Counted from the stretch's first letter, positions 46,325-54,744 are shown. The stretch: DNA of 64,000 nucleotides from Magnetofaba australis IT-1 (GCF_002109495.1 NZ_LVJN01000018.1:534958-598957), one strand, 5' to 3'. Notes: a model not told the origin generated them from the letters alone. Made by a program: numbers and translations.

Positions 46325-47113
46325 TTACGCCGCCTGCGCGCCTTTGCGCTGGGCGCGCAGCAGCAGTCCCAGACCGACCAGGAACATGGGCAGGGTGAGC
46401 CATTGGCCCATGGAGAGCCCCAGCGCCAGTAGCCCCAGATGGGCGTCGGGTTCGCGCACGAACTCCACCAGGAAGCGACACACCGCATAGCCCATGATGA
46501 ACAGCCCCAGCAGGAAGCCCGCCGGACGCGGCTTATTGCCCAGCGTCCACATCAGAATGAACAGGCAGACCCCCTCCAGGAAGGCTTCATAGAGTTGGCT
46601 GGGATGGCGCGGCAACGGACCGCCGGTGGGGAACACCATAGCCCAGGGGACGTCGGTGACGCGGCCCCACAGCTCGCCATTGATGAAGTTGCCGATGCGT
46701 CCCAGCAGCAGCCCCACCGGGGCGATGGGGAACGCCAGGTCGGCCAGTTGCAGGCAGGGAATGCCGGATTTTCGCGAATAGAGCAGGCAGGCGGCGATGC
46801 CCCCCAGCAGACCGCCATGGAACGACATGCCCCCCTCCCACACGCGCAGAATGGCGAGGGGATGATGCAGATAGTAGTCGAACTGGTAGAACAGGATATA
46901 GCCGAAGCGTCCGCCCAGCACGATGCCCATGAGGGTGTAGATGAGAATATCGCCCAGATGGTCCGAAGTCAGTTGCGGCATGAAGCGCTTGGCGCGGTAG
47001 TTGAGCAGCGGCCAGGCAAAGAGGAAGGAGAGCGTGTACATCAGCCCGTACCAGCGCACCGCCAGCGGCCCGACTTCGAAAATGATGGGGTCGAACTGCG
47101 GATAGGCGATCAT
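46325..47113 (-). CDS. lgt: Prolipoprotein diacylglyceryl transferase Lgt
   Basis: Lgt transfers diacylglycerol from phosphatidylglycerol to the lipobox cysteine of prolipoproteins in the inner membrane. The 262-residue protein has seven or so membrane helices and the signature GRIGNFINGELWGRVT. The HPSQLYEAFLEG segment, with the essential His nearby, is also present. Its ATG overlaps the pheA stop by four bases. It shares substrate chemistry with pgsA, which makes the donor lipid two genes on. Confidence 0.96.
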   Translation of the reverse strand: MIAYPQFDPIIFEVGPLAVRWYGLMYTLSFLFAWPLLNYRAKRFMPQLTSDHLGDILIYTLMGIVLGGRFGYILFYQFDYYLHHPLAILRVWEGGMSFHGGLLGGIAACLLYSRKSGIPCLQLADLAFPIAPVGLLLGRIGNFINGELWGRVTDVPWAMVFPTGGPLPRHPSQLYEAFLEGVCLFILMWTLGNKPRPAGFLLGLFIMGYAVCRFLVEFVREPDAHLGLLALGLSMGQWLTLPMFLVGLGLLLRAQRKGAQAA

Positions 47114-48000
47114 GCCCCCTCCTCGCCCGCTTGCGGGTCGGGATCTTCCGGCGGTTTGGGCGCTTCCGGGTAGCTGCCGAGAATTTTCAGGCTGTGGGTG
47201 AAGAAGCCCAGCTCCTCGATGGCCAGTTGCGACGGTTCATGGTCGGGGCGGCCCTGGAAGTCCAGATAGAAGTGGTAGCTCCAATCCTTGCCCGCCACCG
47301 GGCGCGACTCCAGGCGGGTCAGGTTGATGCCGTTGGTGGCGAAGCCGCCCAGGCATTTATACAGCGCGGCGGGGATGTTGCGCACCTCAAACAGCAGGCT
47401 GGTCTTGACCGATTCAATTTGCGGATCCAGCGGCTTGCCCTGTTTGGAGATAACCAGAAAACGGGTGGTGTTGCGGCGGCTGTCCTGAATGTTGCGCGCC
47501 AGGATCTCCAGGTCATAGAGCTCGGCGGCCAGCTCCGAGGCGATGGCCGCTTCGTGGGGGTGGCCGTTGCGGCTCAGATCCTCGGCGGCGCCGGCGGTGT
47601 CGTAGACGGCGACGCGCTCCCACCCCTGACGTTTGAGAAAGCCCTGACACTGCGCCAACGCCTGCGGGTGTGAGTAGACTTTGCGCACCTGCTCCAAGCT
47701 CACGCCACGATGGGCCATCAGGCAGTGGCGAACCGGCAGGAAGTATTCGCCGATGATGTGCAGATCCTTGATCGCCAGCAGGTCGTAGCTGTCGGAGACC
47801 ACCCCGGCCATGCTGTTCTCCACCGGGACCATGCCCAACTGCACGCGCCCCTCATCCACCGCGTCAAACACCTCCTCGAAGGTTTTGAACGGGAGGTATT
47901 CGCCGCCGGGCAGACGTTCGCGGCACGCCTGTTCGCTATAGGCGCCGGGCATGCCCTGAAAGGCGACGCGCAGAGGAGCTGTGGTCATACGGGTATCCAT
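47110..48000 (-). CDS. pheA: Prephenate dehydratase PheA
   Basis: PheA converts prephenate to phenylpyruvate in phenylalanine synthesis. The 296-residue monofunctional protein has a dehydratase domain (FQGMPGAYSEQA at the start, VPVENSMAGVV and the TRF motif in NTTRFLVI) and a C-terminal ACT domain for phenylalanine feedback (LTRLESRPVAGKDWSYHFYLD). There is no chorismate mutase domain. Start choice is uncertain: an ATG at 47986-47988 (four codons later) begins the conserved sequence directly. It opens the pheA-lgt-uvrC-pgsA run. Confidence 0.94.
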   Translation of the reverse strand: MDTRMTTAPLRVAFQGMPGAYSEQACRERLPGGEYLPFKTFEEVFDAVDEGRVQLGMVPVENSMAGVVSDSYDLLAIKDLHIIGEYFLPVRHCLMAHRGVSLEQVRKVYSHPQALAQCQGFLKRQGWERVAVYDTAGAAEDLSRNGHPHEAAIASELAAELYDLEILARNIQDSRRNTTRFLVISKQGKPLDPQIESVKTSLLFEVRNIPAALYKCLGGFATNGINLTRLESRPVAGKDWSYHFYLDFQGRPDHEPSQLAIEELGFFTHSLKILGSYPEAPKPPEDPDPQAGEEGA

Positions 48001-48145
48001 TTATCAACGACGGGGCGCGCCTTTGATGAGCCGACGCTTCATGCTAGGATCGCCCGGAAATTTCGCGGGCGACCATCTTAGGCCGCTGCGGCCCAAGAAG
48101 CAAATCCAGCAGACGATTTCCCCGCGTTTTCCCCAAGGAGCGCCA

Positions 48146-48925
48146 TTGACCACAACGCAGCCCCCCCTTGGCGTTTGGGCCGAAAGCCTGGACGTTCAGT
48201 CCGTGGCACAACAATGGGCCGCGCGCCTGCGCCTGCCCTGCATCGCCTCCGCCGAGGGGATGAGCCATCTTCTGGTGGTGACGGCGGAGCGCTTGGAGCT
48301 GCGCGCGCTGACGGATCCCACCGGCGGCGGACCGGTCTTCGCCGAGTTCAGCGGCGGCGCGGCGGAGAACTGGGAGCGCGGCCAGCCGTTGGCCAAGGCG
48401 GTGGGGGTCAAAGGCGGCGTCACGCCGTCCATTCTGGACGCCACCGCCGGACTGGGCGGCGATGCCTGGATTCTGGCCCGCCTGGGCTGCGCGGTGACTC
48501 TGATCGAACGGTCTCCCATCATCGCGGCGCTGCTGGAAGATGCGTTACAGCGCGCGCAACGGGATGACGAGGCGGCGCCTTTGGCGACGCGGATGCGTCT
48601 GTTGGCGGGCGATGCGCGGGAGCTGATGGCGCAGTGGTCCGACGAGCCGCCGGATGTGATCACGCTGGACCCGATGTTCCCGGAGAAGAAGAAGGGCGCG
48701 CTGCCCAACAAGGAGATGCGGCGCCTGAAACAATTGGTGGGCGACGACGCCGATGCGGCGGAAACGTTGGCGGGGGCGCTGCAACTGGCGGGCAAACGGG
48801 TGGTGGTCAAACGCCCCCTAAAGGCGCCGCCGTTGGACGGCCCTAAGCCGGGCCACGCCATCAGCGGGCGCAGCACCCGGTTTGACGTCTATCACGTGGC
48901 TAACAGCAAGCAAGTGAATTCATGA
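48146..48925 (+). CDS. rsmJ: 16S rRNA m2G1516 methyltransferase RsmJ
   Basis: RsmJ methylates G1516 of 16S rRNA. The protein has the SAM-binding ILDATAGLGGDAWILARLG, then LIERSPIIAALLEDAL and the DPMFPEKKKGAL active-site motif characteristic of this family. I chose a TTG start at 48146-48148, because AAGGAG lies five bases upstream and the resulting 259 residues match the family length (about 250). Longer frames begin inside the divergent pheA. Its last bases overlap the hrpA start (ATGA), so the two genes are coupled. Confidence 0.9.
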   Translation: MTTTQPPLGVWAESLDVQSVAQQWAARLRLPCIASAEGMSHLLVVTAERLELRALTDPTGGGPVFAEFSGGAAENWERGQPLAKAVGVKGGVTPSILDATAGLGGDAWILARLGCAVTLIERSPIIAALLEDALQRAQRDDEAAPLATRMRLLAGDARELMAQWSDEPPDVITLDPMFPEKKKGALPNKEMRRLKQLVGDDADAAETLAGALQLAGKRVVVKRPLKAPPLDGPKPGHAISGRSTRFDVYHVANSKQVNS

Positions 48926-51900
48926 GTCAAGCAGCCAAGCACCCCAAGCAACGCCTGAATACCCTCTGGACGCAACTGGATAACGCCCTGCGGCGCGATC
49001 AGACGCGCCTGCGGCGGCGCATCCAGGGCGCGCAGAAGGCGGTCAAGCAGAATCGCGGCCCCAAGGAGGAGACCCTGCTTGAGTTGGAGCAGGCGGTTTC
49101 TGATGCGGTAACCCGGCGTGATGAGCGCGTGCGCGCCATCCCTGAGCCCAACTTCCCCGAGCAACTGCCGGTTAGCGCGCGCCGGGATGAGATCGCCGCG
49201 GCGATCCGCGAGCATCAGGTGGTGGTGCTGTGCGGCGAGACCGGATCGGGCAAGACCACACAACTTCCGAAAATCTGTCTGCAGTTGGGACGCGGCGTCA
49301 ATGGCTTCATCGGCGTCACCCAGCCGCGCCGCATCGCCGCCCGCGCCATCGCCGAGTATCTGGCGGAGGATCTGGGCTCTGCGGTGGGCGAAACCGTCGG
49401 CTACAAAGTGCGGTTTCACGACCGTGTGAATGCCCACTCCCTGGTCAAGGTAATGACCGACGGCATGCTGCTGGCGGAGACCCAGCAGGATCGCTGGCTG
49501 GAGGATTATGACACCCTCATCGTCGACGAGGCCCACGAACGCAGCCTCAACATCGATTTCCTGCTGGGCTACATCAAGCGCATCCTGCCGCGCCGTCCCG
49601 ATCTCAAGCTGATCATCAGCTCCGCCACCCTGGACACCGAGAAGTTCAGCAAGCACTTCGACAACGCTCCCATTATCGAGGTCTCGGGCCGCGCCTATCC
49701 GGTGGAGACGCGCTATGCGCCCATCACCCTGCGCGATGAGGATGAAGACGAAGTATTCCCGGCGCCCGGCAAGCAGCAGCAGGCGGACCTGCGCATTGCG
49801 GCGATTCTGGATGCGGTGGACGAACTGTTCCGCGACACCGATAACGGCGATGTGCTGGTGTTTCTGCCCGGCGAACGGGAGATTCGCGAAACCGCCGAGG
49901 CGCTGCGCAAGCACCACCCGCCCCATACCGAGGTGTTGGGGCTCTACGCCCGCCTCTCCGCCGCCGAGCAGCATCGAATTTTCCATCCCGGCGACAAACG
50001 GCGGGTGATTCTGGCCACCAACATCGCCGAAACCTCGCTCACGGTGCCGCGCATTCGCGGCGTGGTGGATACCGGCTTGGCGCGCATCAGCCGCTACTCG
50101 GGCCGCACCCAGGTGCAGCGCTTACCCATAGAAAACATCTCCCAAGCCTCGGCCAATCAGCGCAAAGGGCGCTGCGGGCGCATCGCCGACGGCATCTGCA
50201 TTCGCTTGTATAGTGAGGAGGAGTTTCTCAATCGTCCCGAACACACCGATCCCGAGGCGCTGCGCACCTCCCTGGCGGCGGTAATCCTGAGTATGAAGTC
50301 GCTCAATTTGGGCGATCCGTTGGATTTTCCGTTTATCGATCCGCCGCGTCCCAACGCCGTGCGCGACGGTCTGCGCCTGCTGGATGAACTGGGCGCCATC
50401 GAAGCCGACGGCGCCTTGACCGAAGTAGGGCGCCATCTGGCCAAACTACCAGTGGATCCGCGCATTGGCCGGATTCTGCTGGCCGCCAATGAGCGCGGCG
50501 TGTTGACCGAAGCGCTGATCATCGCCGCCGCCCTCTCCACCCAGGATCCGCGCGAACGTCCCGATGATCAGAAACAGAAGGCCGACGACGCCCATCGTCG
50601 CTTTGCCGACAACCGCTCGGAGTTTCTGGCTCAGATCAACCTCTGGCGCTTCATCGAAAAGGGCCAGAGGCAGGCCGGATCGGCCAACAAATTCCGTAAG
50701 TTTCTCAAACAGAATTTCCTCTCCTGGGTGCGGGTGCGCGAGTGGCGCGATATCCACCAGCAGCTCACCATCACCATCAAGGAGTTGGGCTTTCGTCCCA
50801 ATATGACTGAGGCGGCGTATGAACCGCTGCATCAGTCGATCCTCACCGGCCTGCTGGGCAACATCGGCTTTAAGGTGGAGAAGCGCCAGTTCGATGGAAC
50901 CCGGCAGCTAAAATTCCACGTTTTTCCCGGCTCCCACCTCTACGCCAAGCCGCCCAAGTGGATCATGTCCGCCGAACTGGCCGAGACCAGCAAGCTCTAT
51001 GCGCGGCAGTGCGCCAAGATCGAGCCGGAGTGGGTGGAGCTGGTGGCGCCGCATCAGGTGCAGAAGCAGACCTTCGAGCCCCACTGGTCCAAACGCGCCG
51101 GACAGGTGAGCGCCTATGAGCGGGTGTCGCTGCTGGGCCTGACCCTGGTGCCCAAACGACTGGTGCACTACGGCCCCATCGACCCGGTCGCTTCACGGCA
51201 GATCTTCATTCAAGAGGCGCTGGTGGCGGGCGAAATCCACAGCGACGCGCCGTTCCATCTGCACAATCGCCGCCTCATCGCCGAAGCCGAGGAGTTGGAG
51301 CACCGCGCCCGCGCCCGCGGTATTCTGGCGGAAGATTACGAACTGTTCCGCTTCTTCGATGAGGCGCTGCCCGAGTGGGTGGTGAGCGTGCGGGATCTCA
51401 CCCGCTGGCGGCGCAACGCCGAGAAGAAAAACCCCAAAGCGCTCTTTCTGCCGCGTGACCTGGTGATCCACAGCGACGAGTCCGATATCAGCGGCGAGGA
51501 GTTTCCCGGCCATCTGACCATCCTGGGTCAGGAGATCGCCCTGGAGTATCAGTTCACCCCCGGCCATGGAACCGACGGGGTAAGCGCCCATATCCCCCTG
51601 CCCGCCCTGGCGCAAATGCCCGCCGCGCCGTTTGAGTGGCTGGTTCCTGGAATGCTGGAGGAGAAGCTGCTGGCGCTGCTCAAAACGCTGCCCAAGAGTT
51701 TGCGCCGACCCATGGTGCCGCTGCCCGATGCGGCGCGCACGCTGATGCGGGATCTGACCTTCGGCGACGGCCGCTTGATCGATGCGGTGGAGCGCGTGGT
51801 GGAGAAGCGCTACCGGGTGGCCATCTCCCGCGATGATTGGGATTTGAGCCGGGCGCCAGAGCATCTGACATTGAATTTCAAGGTCCTGGAGCCCAAGACG

Positions 51901-52878
51901 GGGCGTCTGCTGGCTCAGGGGCGTGATCTGACCGCGCTGCAGGCGCAACTAGGGGCCGAGGCCAAGACGGAGTTCGACGCCCTGCCCAAGTCCTCCCATG
52001 AGATCAGCGGCAAGACCAGTTGGCAGTTTGGCGCTATCGACGAGCGGGTGGATATCGGCCGCGCAGGACGCCCTCTCTACGCCTACCCGGCCCTCACCGA
52101 TGAAGGCGATACCGTGGCGTTGAAGCTGTATGATGCGCCGCTGGCGGCGCGCAACGCCCATGAACGCGGATTACGCCGTCTGTTCCTGCTGCAACTCCCC
52201 TCCATCGCCAAGACCCTGCTCAAGAATCCGCCGATCAATAAGGCGGCGCAGGTGGGGTTGGGCGAGATCGAACGGCGTGAACTGCTCAACCGGGAGTTCG
52301 CCTTCGCCGCCGCCCAGCGCGCCTTTATCGACCCGGCGGGCGGCGCGGAGAGGATTCGCACTGAGGCGCAATTTCTCGCCGCTTTTGAAGCGGGGCGCGC
52401 TCACCTGATGCCGCAAGCCGACAAAATGGCGCGTCTGCTTGAATCGATTCACAGCGCGCGGGAGCTGCTCAAGAAGCGCCTGAAAGCGCCCAAACATCCG
52501 GCGGAACGCCATCTGGCGGGCTCTATCAAGACGCATCTGGCGGCACTGCTCTATCCAGGCTTCCTGCTGCAGACGCCGTTGGATCAATTGGCGCACTATC
52601 CGCGCTATTTGAAGGCGGCGTTCCTGCGCTTGGAGCGCGGCGGCGCATCGCTGGAGAAGGATAAACAGAAGCTGGAACAGGTCGCCGTGTGGGAGGCGAA
52701 GTTGGAGAAGCTCAAAGCCAAGCGCGAAGCCGATGCGCCATGGCCGGAGGAGATGCAGGCGTTCCGCTGGATGATCGAAGAGTATCGGGTGTCGCTGTTT
52801 GCGCAGGATCTGAAAACCGCCATCCCGGTCTCCGAAAAGCGGTTGGAGAAGCAATACGACGCCATTCCGGCGCAATAG
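48922..52878 (+). CDS. hrpA: ATP-dependent RNA helicase HrpA
   Basis: HrpA is a DEAH-box helicase that in E. coli resolves stalled ribosomes. The 1,318-residue protein has Walker A GETGSGKTTQLPK, the DEAHERSLNIDFLLGY box, SATLDTEKFS, and motif VI SANQRKGRCGR. It continues through helicase-associated, OB-fold and long C-terminal DUF3418-type regions (FTPGHGTDGVSAHIPLPAL). The length is typical of full HrpA (about 1,300). It is translationally coupled to rsmJ and followed by a small terminator. Confidence 0.96.
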   Translation: MSQAAKHPKQRLNTLWTQLDNALRRDQTRLRRRIQGAQKAVKQNRGPKEETLLELEQAVSDAVTRRDERVRAIPEPNFPEQLPVSARRDEIAAAIREHQVVVLCGETGSGKTTQLPKICLQLGRGVNGFIGVTQPRRIAARAIAEYLAEDLGSAVGETVGYKVRFHDRVNAHSLVKVMTDGMLLAETQQDRWLEDYDTLIVDEAHERSLNIDFLLGYIKRILPRRPDLKLIISSATLDTEKFSKHFDNAPIIEVSGRAYPVETRYAPITLRDEDEDEVFPAPGKQQQADLRIAAILDAVDELFRDTDNGDVLVFLPGEREIRETAEALRKHHPPHTEVLGLYARLSAAEQHRIFHPGDKRRVILATNIAETSLTVPRIRGVVDTGLARISRYSGRTQVQRLPIENISQASANQRKGRCGRIADGICIRLYSEEEFLNRPEHTDPEALRTSLAAVILSMKSLNLGDPLDFPFIDPPRPNAVRDGLRLLDELGAIEADGALTEVGRHLAKLPVDPRIGRILLAANERGVLTEALIIAAALSTQDPRERPDDQKQKADDAHRRFADNRSEFLAQINLWRFIEKGQRQAGSANKFRKFLKQNFLSWVRVREWRDIHQQLTITIKELGFRPNMTEAAYEPLHQSILTGLLGNIGFKVEKRQFDGTRQLKFHVFPGSHLYAKPPKWIMSAELAETSKLYARQCAKIEPEWVELVAPHQVQKQTFEPHWSKRAGQVSAYERVSLLGLTLVPKRLVHYGPIDPVASRQIFIQEALVAGEIHSDAPFHLHNRRLIAEAEELEHRARARGILAEDYELFRFFDEALPEWVVSVRDLTRWRRNAEKKNPKALFLPRDLVIHSDESDISGEEFPGHLTILGQEIALEYQFTPGHGTDGVSAHIPLPALAQMPAAPFEWLVPGMLEEKLLALLKTLPKSLRRPMVPLPDAARTLMRDLTFGDGRLIDAVERVVEKRYRVAISRDDWDLSRAPEHLTLNFKVLEPKTGRLLAQGRDLTALQAQLGAEAKTEFDALPKSSHEISGKTSWQFGAIDERVDIGRAGRPLYAYPALTDEGDTVALKLYDAPLAARNAHERGLRRLFLLQLPSIAKTLLKNPPINKAAQVGLGEIERRELLNREFAFAAAQRAFIDPAGGAERIRTEAQFLAAFEAGRAHLMPQADKMARLLESIHSARELLKKRLKAPKHPAERHLAGSIKTHLAALLYPGFLLQTPLDQLAHYPRYLKAAFLRLERGGASLEKDKQKLEQVAVWEAKLEKLKAKREADAPWPEEMQAFRWMIEEYRVSLFAQDLKTAIPVSEKRLEKQYDAIPAQ

Positions 52879-52903
52879 CCCCGCAATGAATCGCCATGAG
52901 AAT

Positions 52904-52927
52904 CCAAAACTGTGCAGTTTTGGTTTT
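52904..52927 (+). terminator. Possible terminator after hrpA
   Basis: A 9-bp perfect stem (52904-52912 with 52915-52923) followed by TTTTG, 26 nt after the hrpA stop. The stem is AT-rich, so termination may be partial. Confidence 0.5.
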
Positions 52928-53002
52928 GACGCACTATAGCGATCTGTGCTTGTCCACTTCTAATATCTATAGTCACCGCAATTCAGAATTGCACAGGCTC
53001 CT

Positions 53003-53066
53003 CAATGTTTGTGTGACACAGGTAAAGCTTGCGCTGACTATTGGCCTCCGGCTGGCCGGAGGCGGG
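53003..53066 (+). repeat. Dispersed repeat, module 2 (copy B)
   Basis: The plus strand matches the reverse complement of 5578-5641. The longest identical stretch is CTTGCGCTGACTATTGGCC, and the terminal hairpin (CCTCCGGCTGGCCGGAGG) differs by paired changes. Confidence 0.75.
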
Positions 53067-53084
53067 ATTGATTCGGGCCATCCA

Positions 53085-53142
53085 TGGCCCTCACCCTGCG
53101 GGCTCGCTGCGCGAGTCCGATTTGGCCATCCTGCCAAATCGT
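53085..53142 (+). repeat. Palindromic repeat, module 3, left of IS
   Basis: A 58-bp unit containing CGGGCTCGCTGCGCGAGTCC and a hairpin of GATTTGGC with GCCAAATC. The reverse complement recurs at 54620-54677 with 54 of 58 identical bases. The insertion sequence lies between the two. Confidence 0.85.
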
Positions 53143-53177
53143 CATAGGGTCTGTGACCCTTAAGCGGGTGTAATGGA

Positions 53178-53191
53178 ATGGTCCGCTCCGC
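53178..53191 (+). repeat. Left subterminal inverted repeat of the IS
   Basis: ATGGTCCGCTCCGC. The same bases recur in inverted orientation at 54591-54604 (all 14) and, for 13 of them, at 53251-53263, where they cover the ribosome site and start codon of the transposase gene. Confidence 0.85.
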
Positions 53192-53250
53192 TACCCAAAC
53201 GGCCTCGCAATGGGCCAAGATGGTGGTGTGTTTTTCCATCTAAACGGAGT

Positions 53251-53263
53251 CGGAGCGGACCAT
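53251..53263 (-). promoter_or_regulatory. Third inverted-repeat copy over the transposase start
   Basis: CGGAGCGGACCAT at 53251-53263 is the exact complement of bases 1-13 of the left repeat 60 nt upstream. A transcript entering from outside would form a 13-bp stem that hides GGAG and the first two bases of the ATG at 53262. Such start-masking hairpins are known in other insertion sequences; here it is inferred. Confidence 0.55.
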
Positions 53264-54305
53264 GAGCAATCATATCGAAAACGGACAGGTACGGGTACTG
53301 GGTATTGATCTGGGCAAGAGCGTGTTTCAGTTGCATGGCGTCGATGCGAGCGGCAAAAGCGTTCTCAAGAAGCGACTGAAACGAGACGAGCTCCTGGAGT
53401 ACATGGCGCAACTGCCGCCGTGCCTGGTGGGGATGGAAGCCAGTAGCGGCGCCCACCATTGGGCGCGGAAATTTCAGGGATATGGGCATGATGTGCGTTT
53501 GATGGCGCCGCAATATGTGAAGCCCTACGTGAAGCGGCACAAGAACGACAGCGTGGATGCAGAGGCGATTTGCGAAGCGGTACAGCGGCCGAATATGCGT
53601 TTTGTGGGGATCAAAAGCGTTGCCCAGCAAGAGATATTGTCGCTGCATCGGATACGCAGTCTGGCGGTGAAGAACCGCACGGCGTTGGTGAACCAGATTC
53701 GCGGACTGCTTGCCGAGTATGGGATTGTCTTTCCCAAGAGCATCAAACAGGCGCGGCGGGCGATTGTGCTGATTTTGAGTGATGAGAGCTCGGAAATGAG
53801 CGCCAATTTTCGCGTAATTCTGGAGGATGAGCGCGATGAGTTGGCGCATTTGGATGAGCGCATCGGCAAATATGAGCGTGAGATTGAGGCGCTGGCCAAG
53901 GCGGAGCCGCAGTGTCGATTGCTGATGACGATCCCGGGAGTGGGACCGATCACGGCGACGGCGCTGTTGGCGTCGGTGGGGGATGTGCGGGCGTTTAAGA
54001 ATGGCCGGGAGCTGTCGGCATGGATAGGGTTGGTTCCCAATCAGCACTCCACAGGCGGCAAGGCGTGGCTGACGGGGATCAGCAAGCGGGGAAACGGTTA
54101 TCTTCGCACCCTGTTGATTCATGGGGCGCGGGCGGCGTTGCGCGTGTGTGAAAACAAGCTGGATCGCCGCAGCCAGTGGGCAGTGTCGGTGTCGGAACGT
54201 CGCGGCGCAAATAGAGCAGTGGTGGCGCTGGCCAACCGCATGGCGCGCAGCGCGTGGGCGATGCTGGTGAAGCAGGAGGCCTATGGGGCCAGCGCCGCTG
54301 TGTAG
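53262..54305 (+). CDS. IS110-family transposase
   Basis: A 347-residue DEDD recombinase. The N-terminal RuvC-like domain has Asp16 in GIDLGKSVFQLHG, Glu59 in VGMEASSG, and Asp96 and Asp99 in KNDSVDAEAI. The C-terminal Tnp20 domain has PGVGPITATALLASVGD, SAWIGLVPNQHSTGGK with its serine, and GNGYLRTLLIHGARA. The length and C-terminus match the IS1111 branch. It is intact, with GGAG close upstream, and its codon use resembles that of neighbouring genes. The gene is the only one in the element. Confidence 0.95.
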   Translation: MSNHIENGQVRVLGIDLGKSVFQLHGVDASGKSVLKKRLKRDELLEYMAQLPPCLVGMEASSGAHHWARKFQGYGHDVRLMAPQYVKPYVKRHKNDSVDAEAICEAVQRPNMRFVGIKSVAQQEILSLHRIRSLAVKNRTALVNQIRGLLAEYGIVFPKSIKQARRAIVLILSDESSEMSANFRVILEDERDELAHLDERIGKYEREIEALAKAEPQCRLLMTIPGVGPITATALLASVGDVRAFKNGRELSAWIGLVPNQHSTGGKAWLTGISKRGNGYLRTLLIHGARAALRVCENKLDRRSQWAVSVSERRGANRAVVALANRMARSAWAMLVKQEAYGASAAV

Positions 54306-54590
54306 AGAGAGCGCAATACAACTCTAAAAGAAAAACAGGCCGATAAGGAAAGAGAAAGAGATCCCACCAGCCAGGTTGCGAGAGAGAGTCGAGATTGATG
54401 GCGTGAAACGGCATAGCCCTGCGTGGTCAAGAACCTGTTTCGCCCAAGGGCCCATTGAGGCCGAGGGTGTGTTGAGGAGGGCCACGCGCAAATTCCATCA
54501 GGGCCAGAGGGCGACAAGCCCCTCATCAACAGGCCGGATACATGGGCGCGACTAAGCCTCACACATCAGTGGACATTTTCTCTTGCCGTG
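54306..54590 (+). ncRNA. Candidate bridge/seek RNA in the right non-coding end of the IS
   Basis: IS110-family elements of the IS1111 branch encode a guide RNA in the region after the transposase gene; here that region is 285 nt long and non-coding. It contains ATACATGGGCG at 54538-54548, identical over 11 bases to the right junction of the element and its flank (54603-54613), as expected for a guide loop that reads the target. A weaker match to the left junction is GGGTGT at 54465-54470. The exact RNA ends and fold are not determined. Confidence 0.45.
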
Positions 54591-54604
54591 GCGGAGCGGA
54601 CCAT
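54591..54604 (+). repeat. Right subterminal inverted repeat of the IS
   Basis: GCGGAGCGGACCAT, exact complement of the left repeat (14 of 14). TTGCCG at 54583-54588 just upstream would be the -35 box of a circle-junction promoter. Confidence 0.85.
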
Positions 54605-54619
54605 ACATGGGCGGAGCCC

Positions 54620-54677
54620 ACGATTTGGCAGGAATGCCAAATCGGACTCGCGCAGCGAGCCCGAAGGGTGAGGACCA
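54620..54677 (-). repeat. Palindromic repeat, module 3, right of IS
   Basis: Inverted copy of 53085-53142, with 54 of 58 bases identical. Together the two copies bracket the insertion sequence. Between the IS end and this unit lies the short hairpin TGGGCGGAGCCCA. Confidence 0.85.
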
Positions 54678-54708
54678 GGGATGGTCCGAATCACGGTGTA
54701 GCTGTTGA

Positions 54709-54744
54709 TCTTGGGAGCTCGAGGGCGGAGCCCTCGATATCTTC
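54709..54744 (+). repeat. Dispersed palindromic repeat, module 1 (copy B)
   Basis: Reverse complement of 5490-5525 with one mismatch over 36 bases; the mismatch is in the loop of the hairpin (TTCG versus TCCG). Confidence 0.8.

Larger units (their letters stand above)
52879..53170. other. Repeat-rich flank between hrpA and the insertion sequence
   Basis: No gene is seen. In order, the stretch holds a hairpin terminator (52904-52927), a small palindrome GCAATTCAGAATTGC (about 52978), repeat module 2 (53003-53066), and repeat module 3 (53085-53142). A hairpin GGGTCTGTGACCC follows just before the predicted left end of the IS element. Confidence 0.75.
53171..54607 (+). mobile_element. IS110-family (IS1111-type) insertion sequence, about 1,437 bp
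   Basis: The element has one transposase gene and 14-bp subterminal inverted repeats: ATGGTCCGCTCCGC at 53178-53191 and its complement at 54591-54604. Members of the IS1111 group carry subterminal rather than terminal repeats. I place the ends seven bases outside the left repeat and three outside the right, by analogy with that group. Joining these ends would create TTGCCG, 17 nt, CATAAT, a good promoter across a circle junction, which supports the placement. No target duplication is obvious, as usual for the family. The long non-coding right end (285 nt) is typical of IS1111 elements. Confidence 0.85.

Noticed and set aside
53160-54122. Open frame of 320 codons opposite the IS110 transposase
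   Set aside because: The DEDD motifs fix the plus strand; the opposite frame lacks a ribosome site and known motifs.
54492-54500. Guide-like complement to the left end of the IS (ATTCCATCA)
   Set aside because: Eight of nine pairs to 53171-53179 is expected about once by chance in a region of this length.
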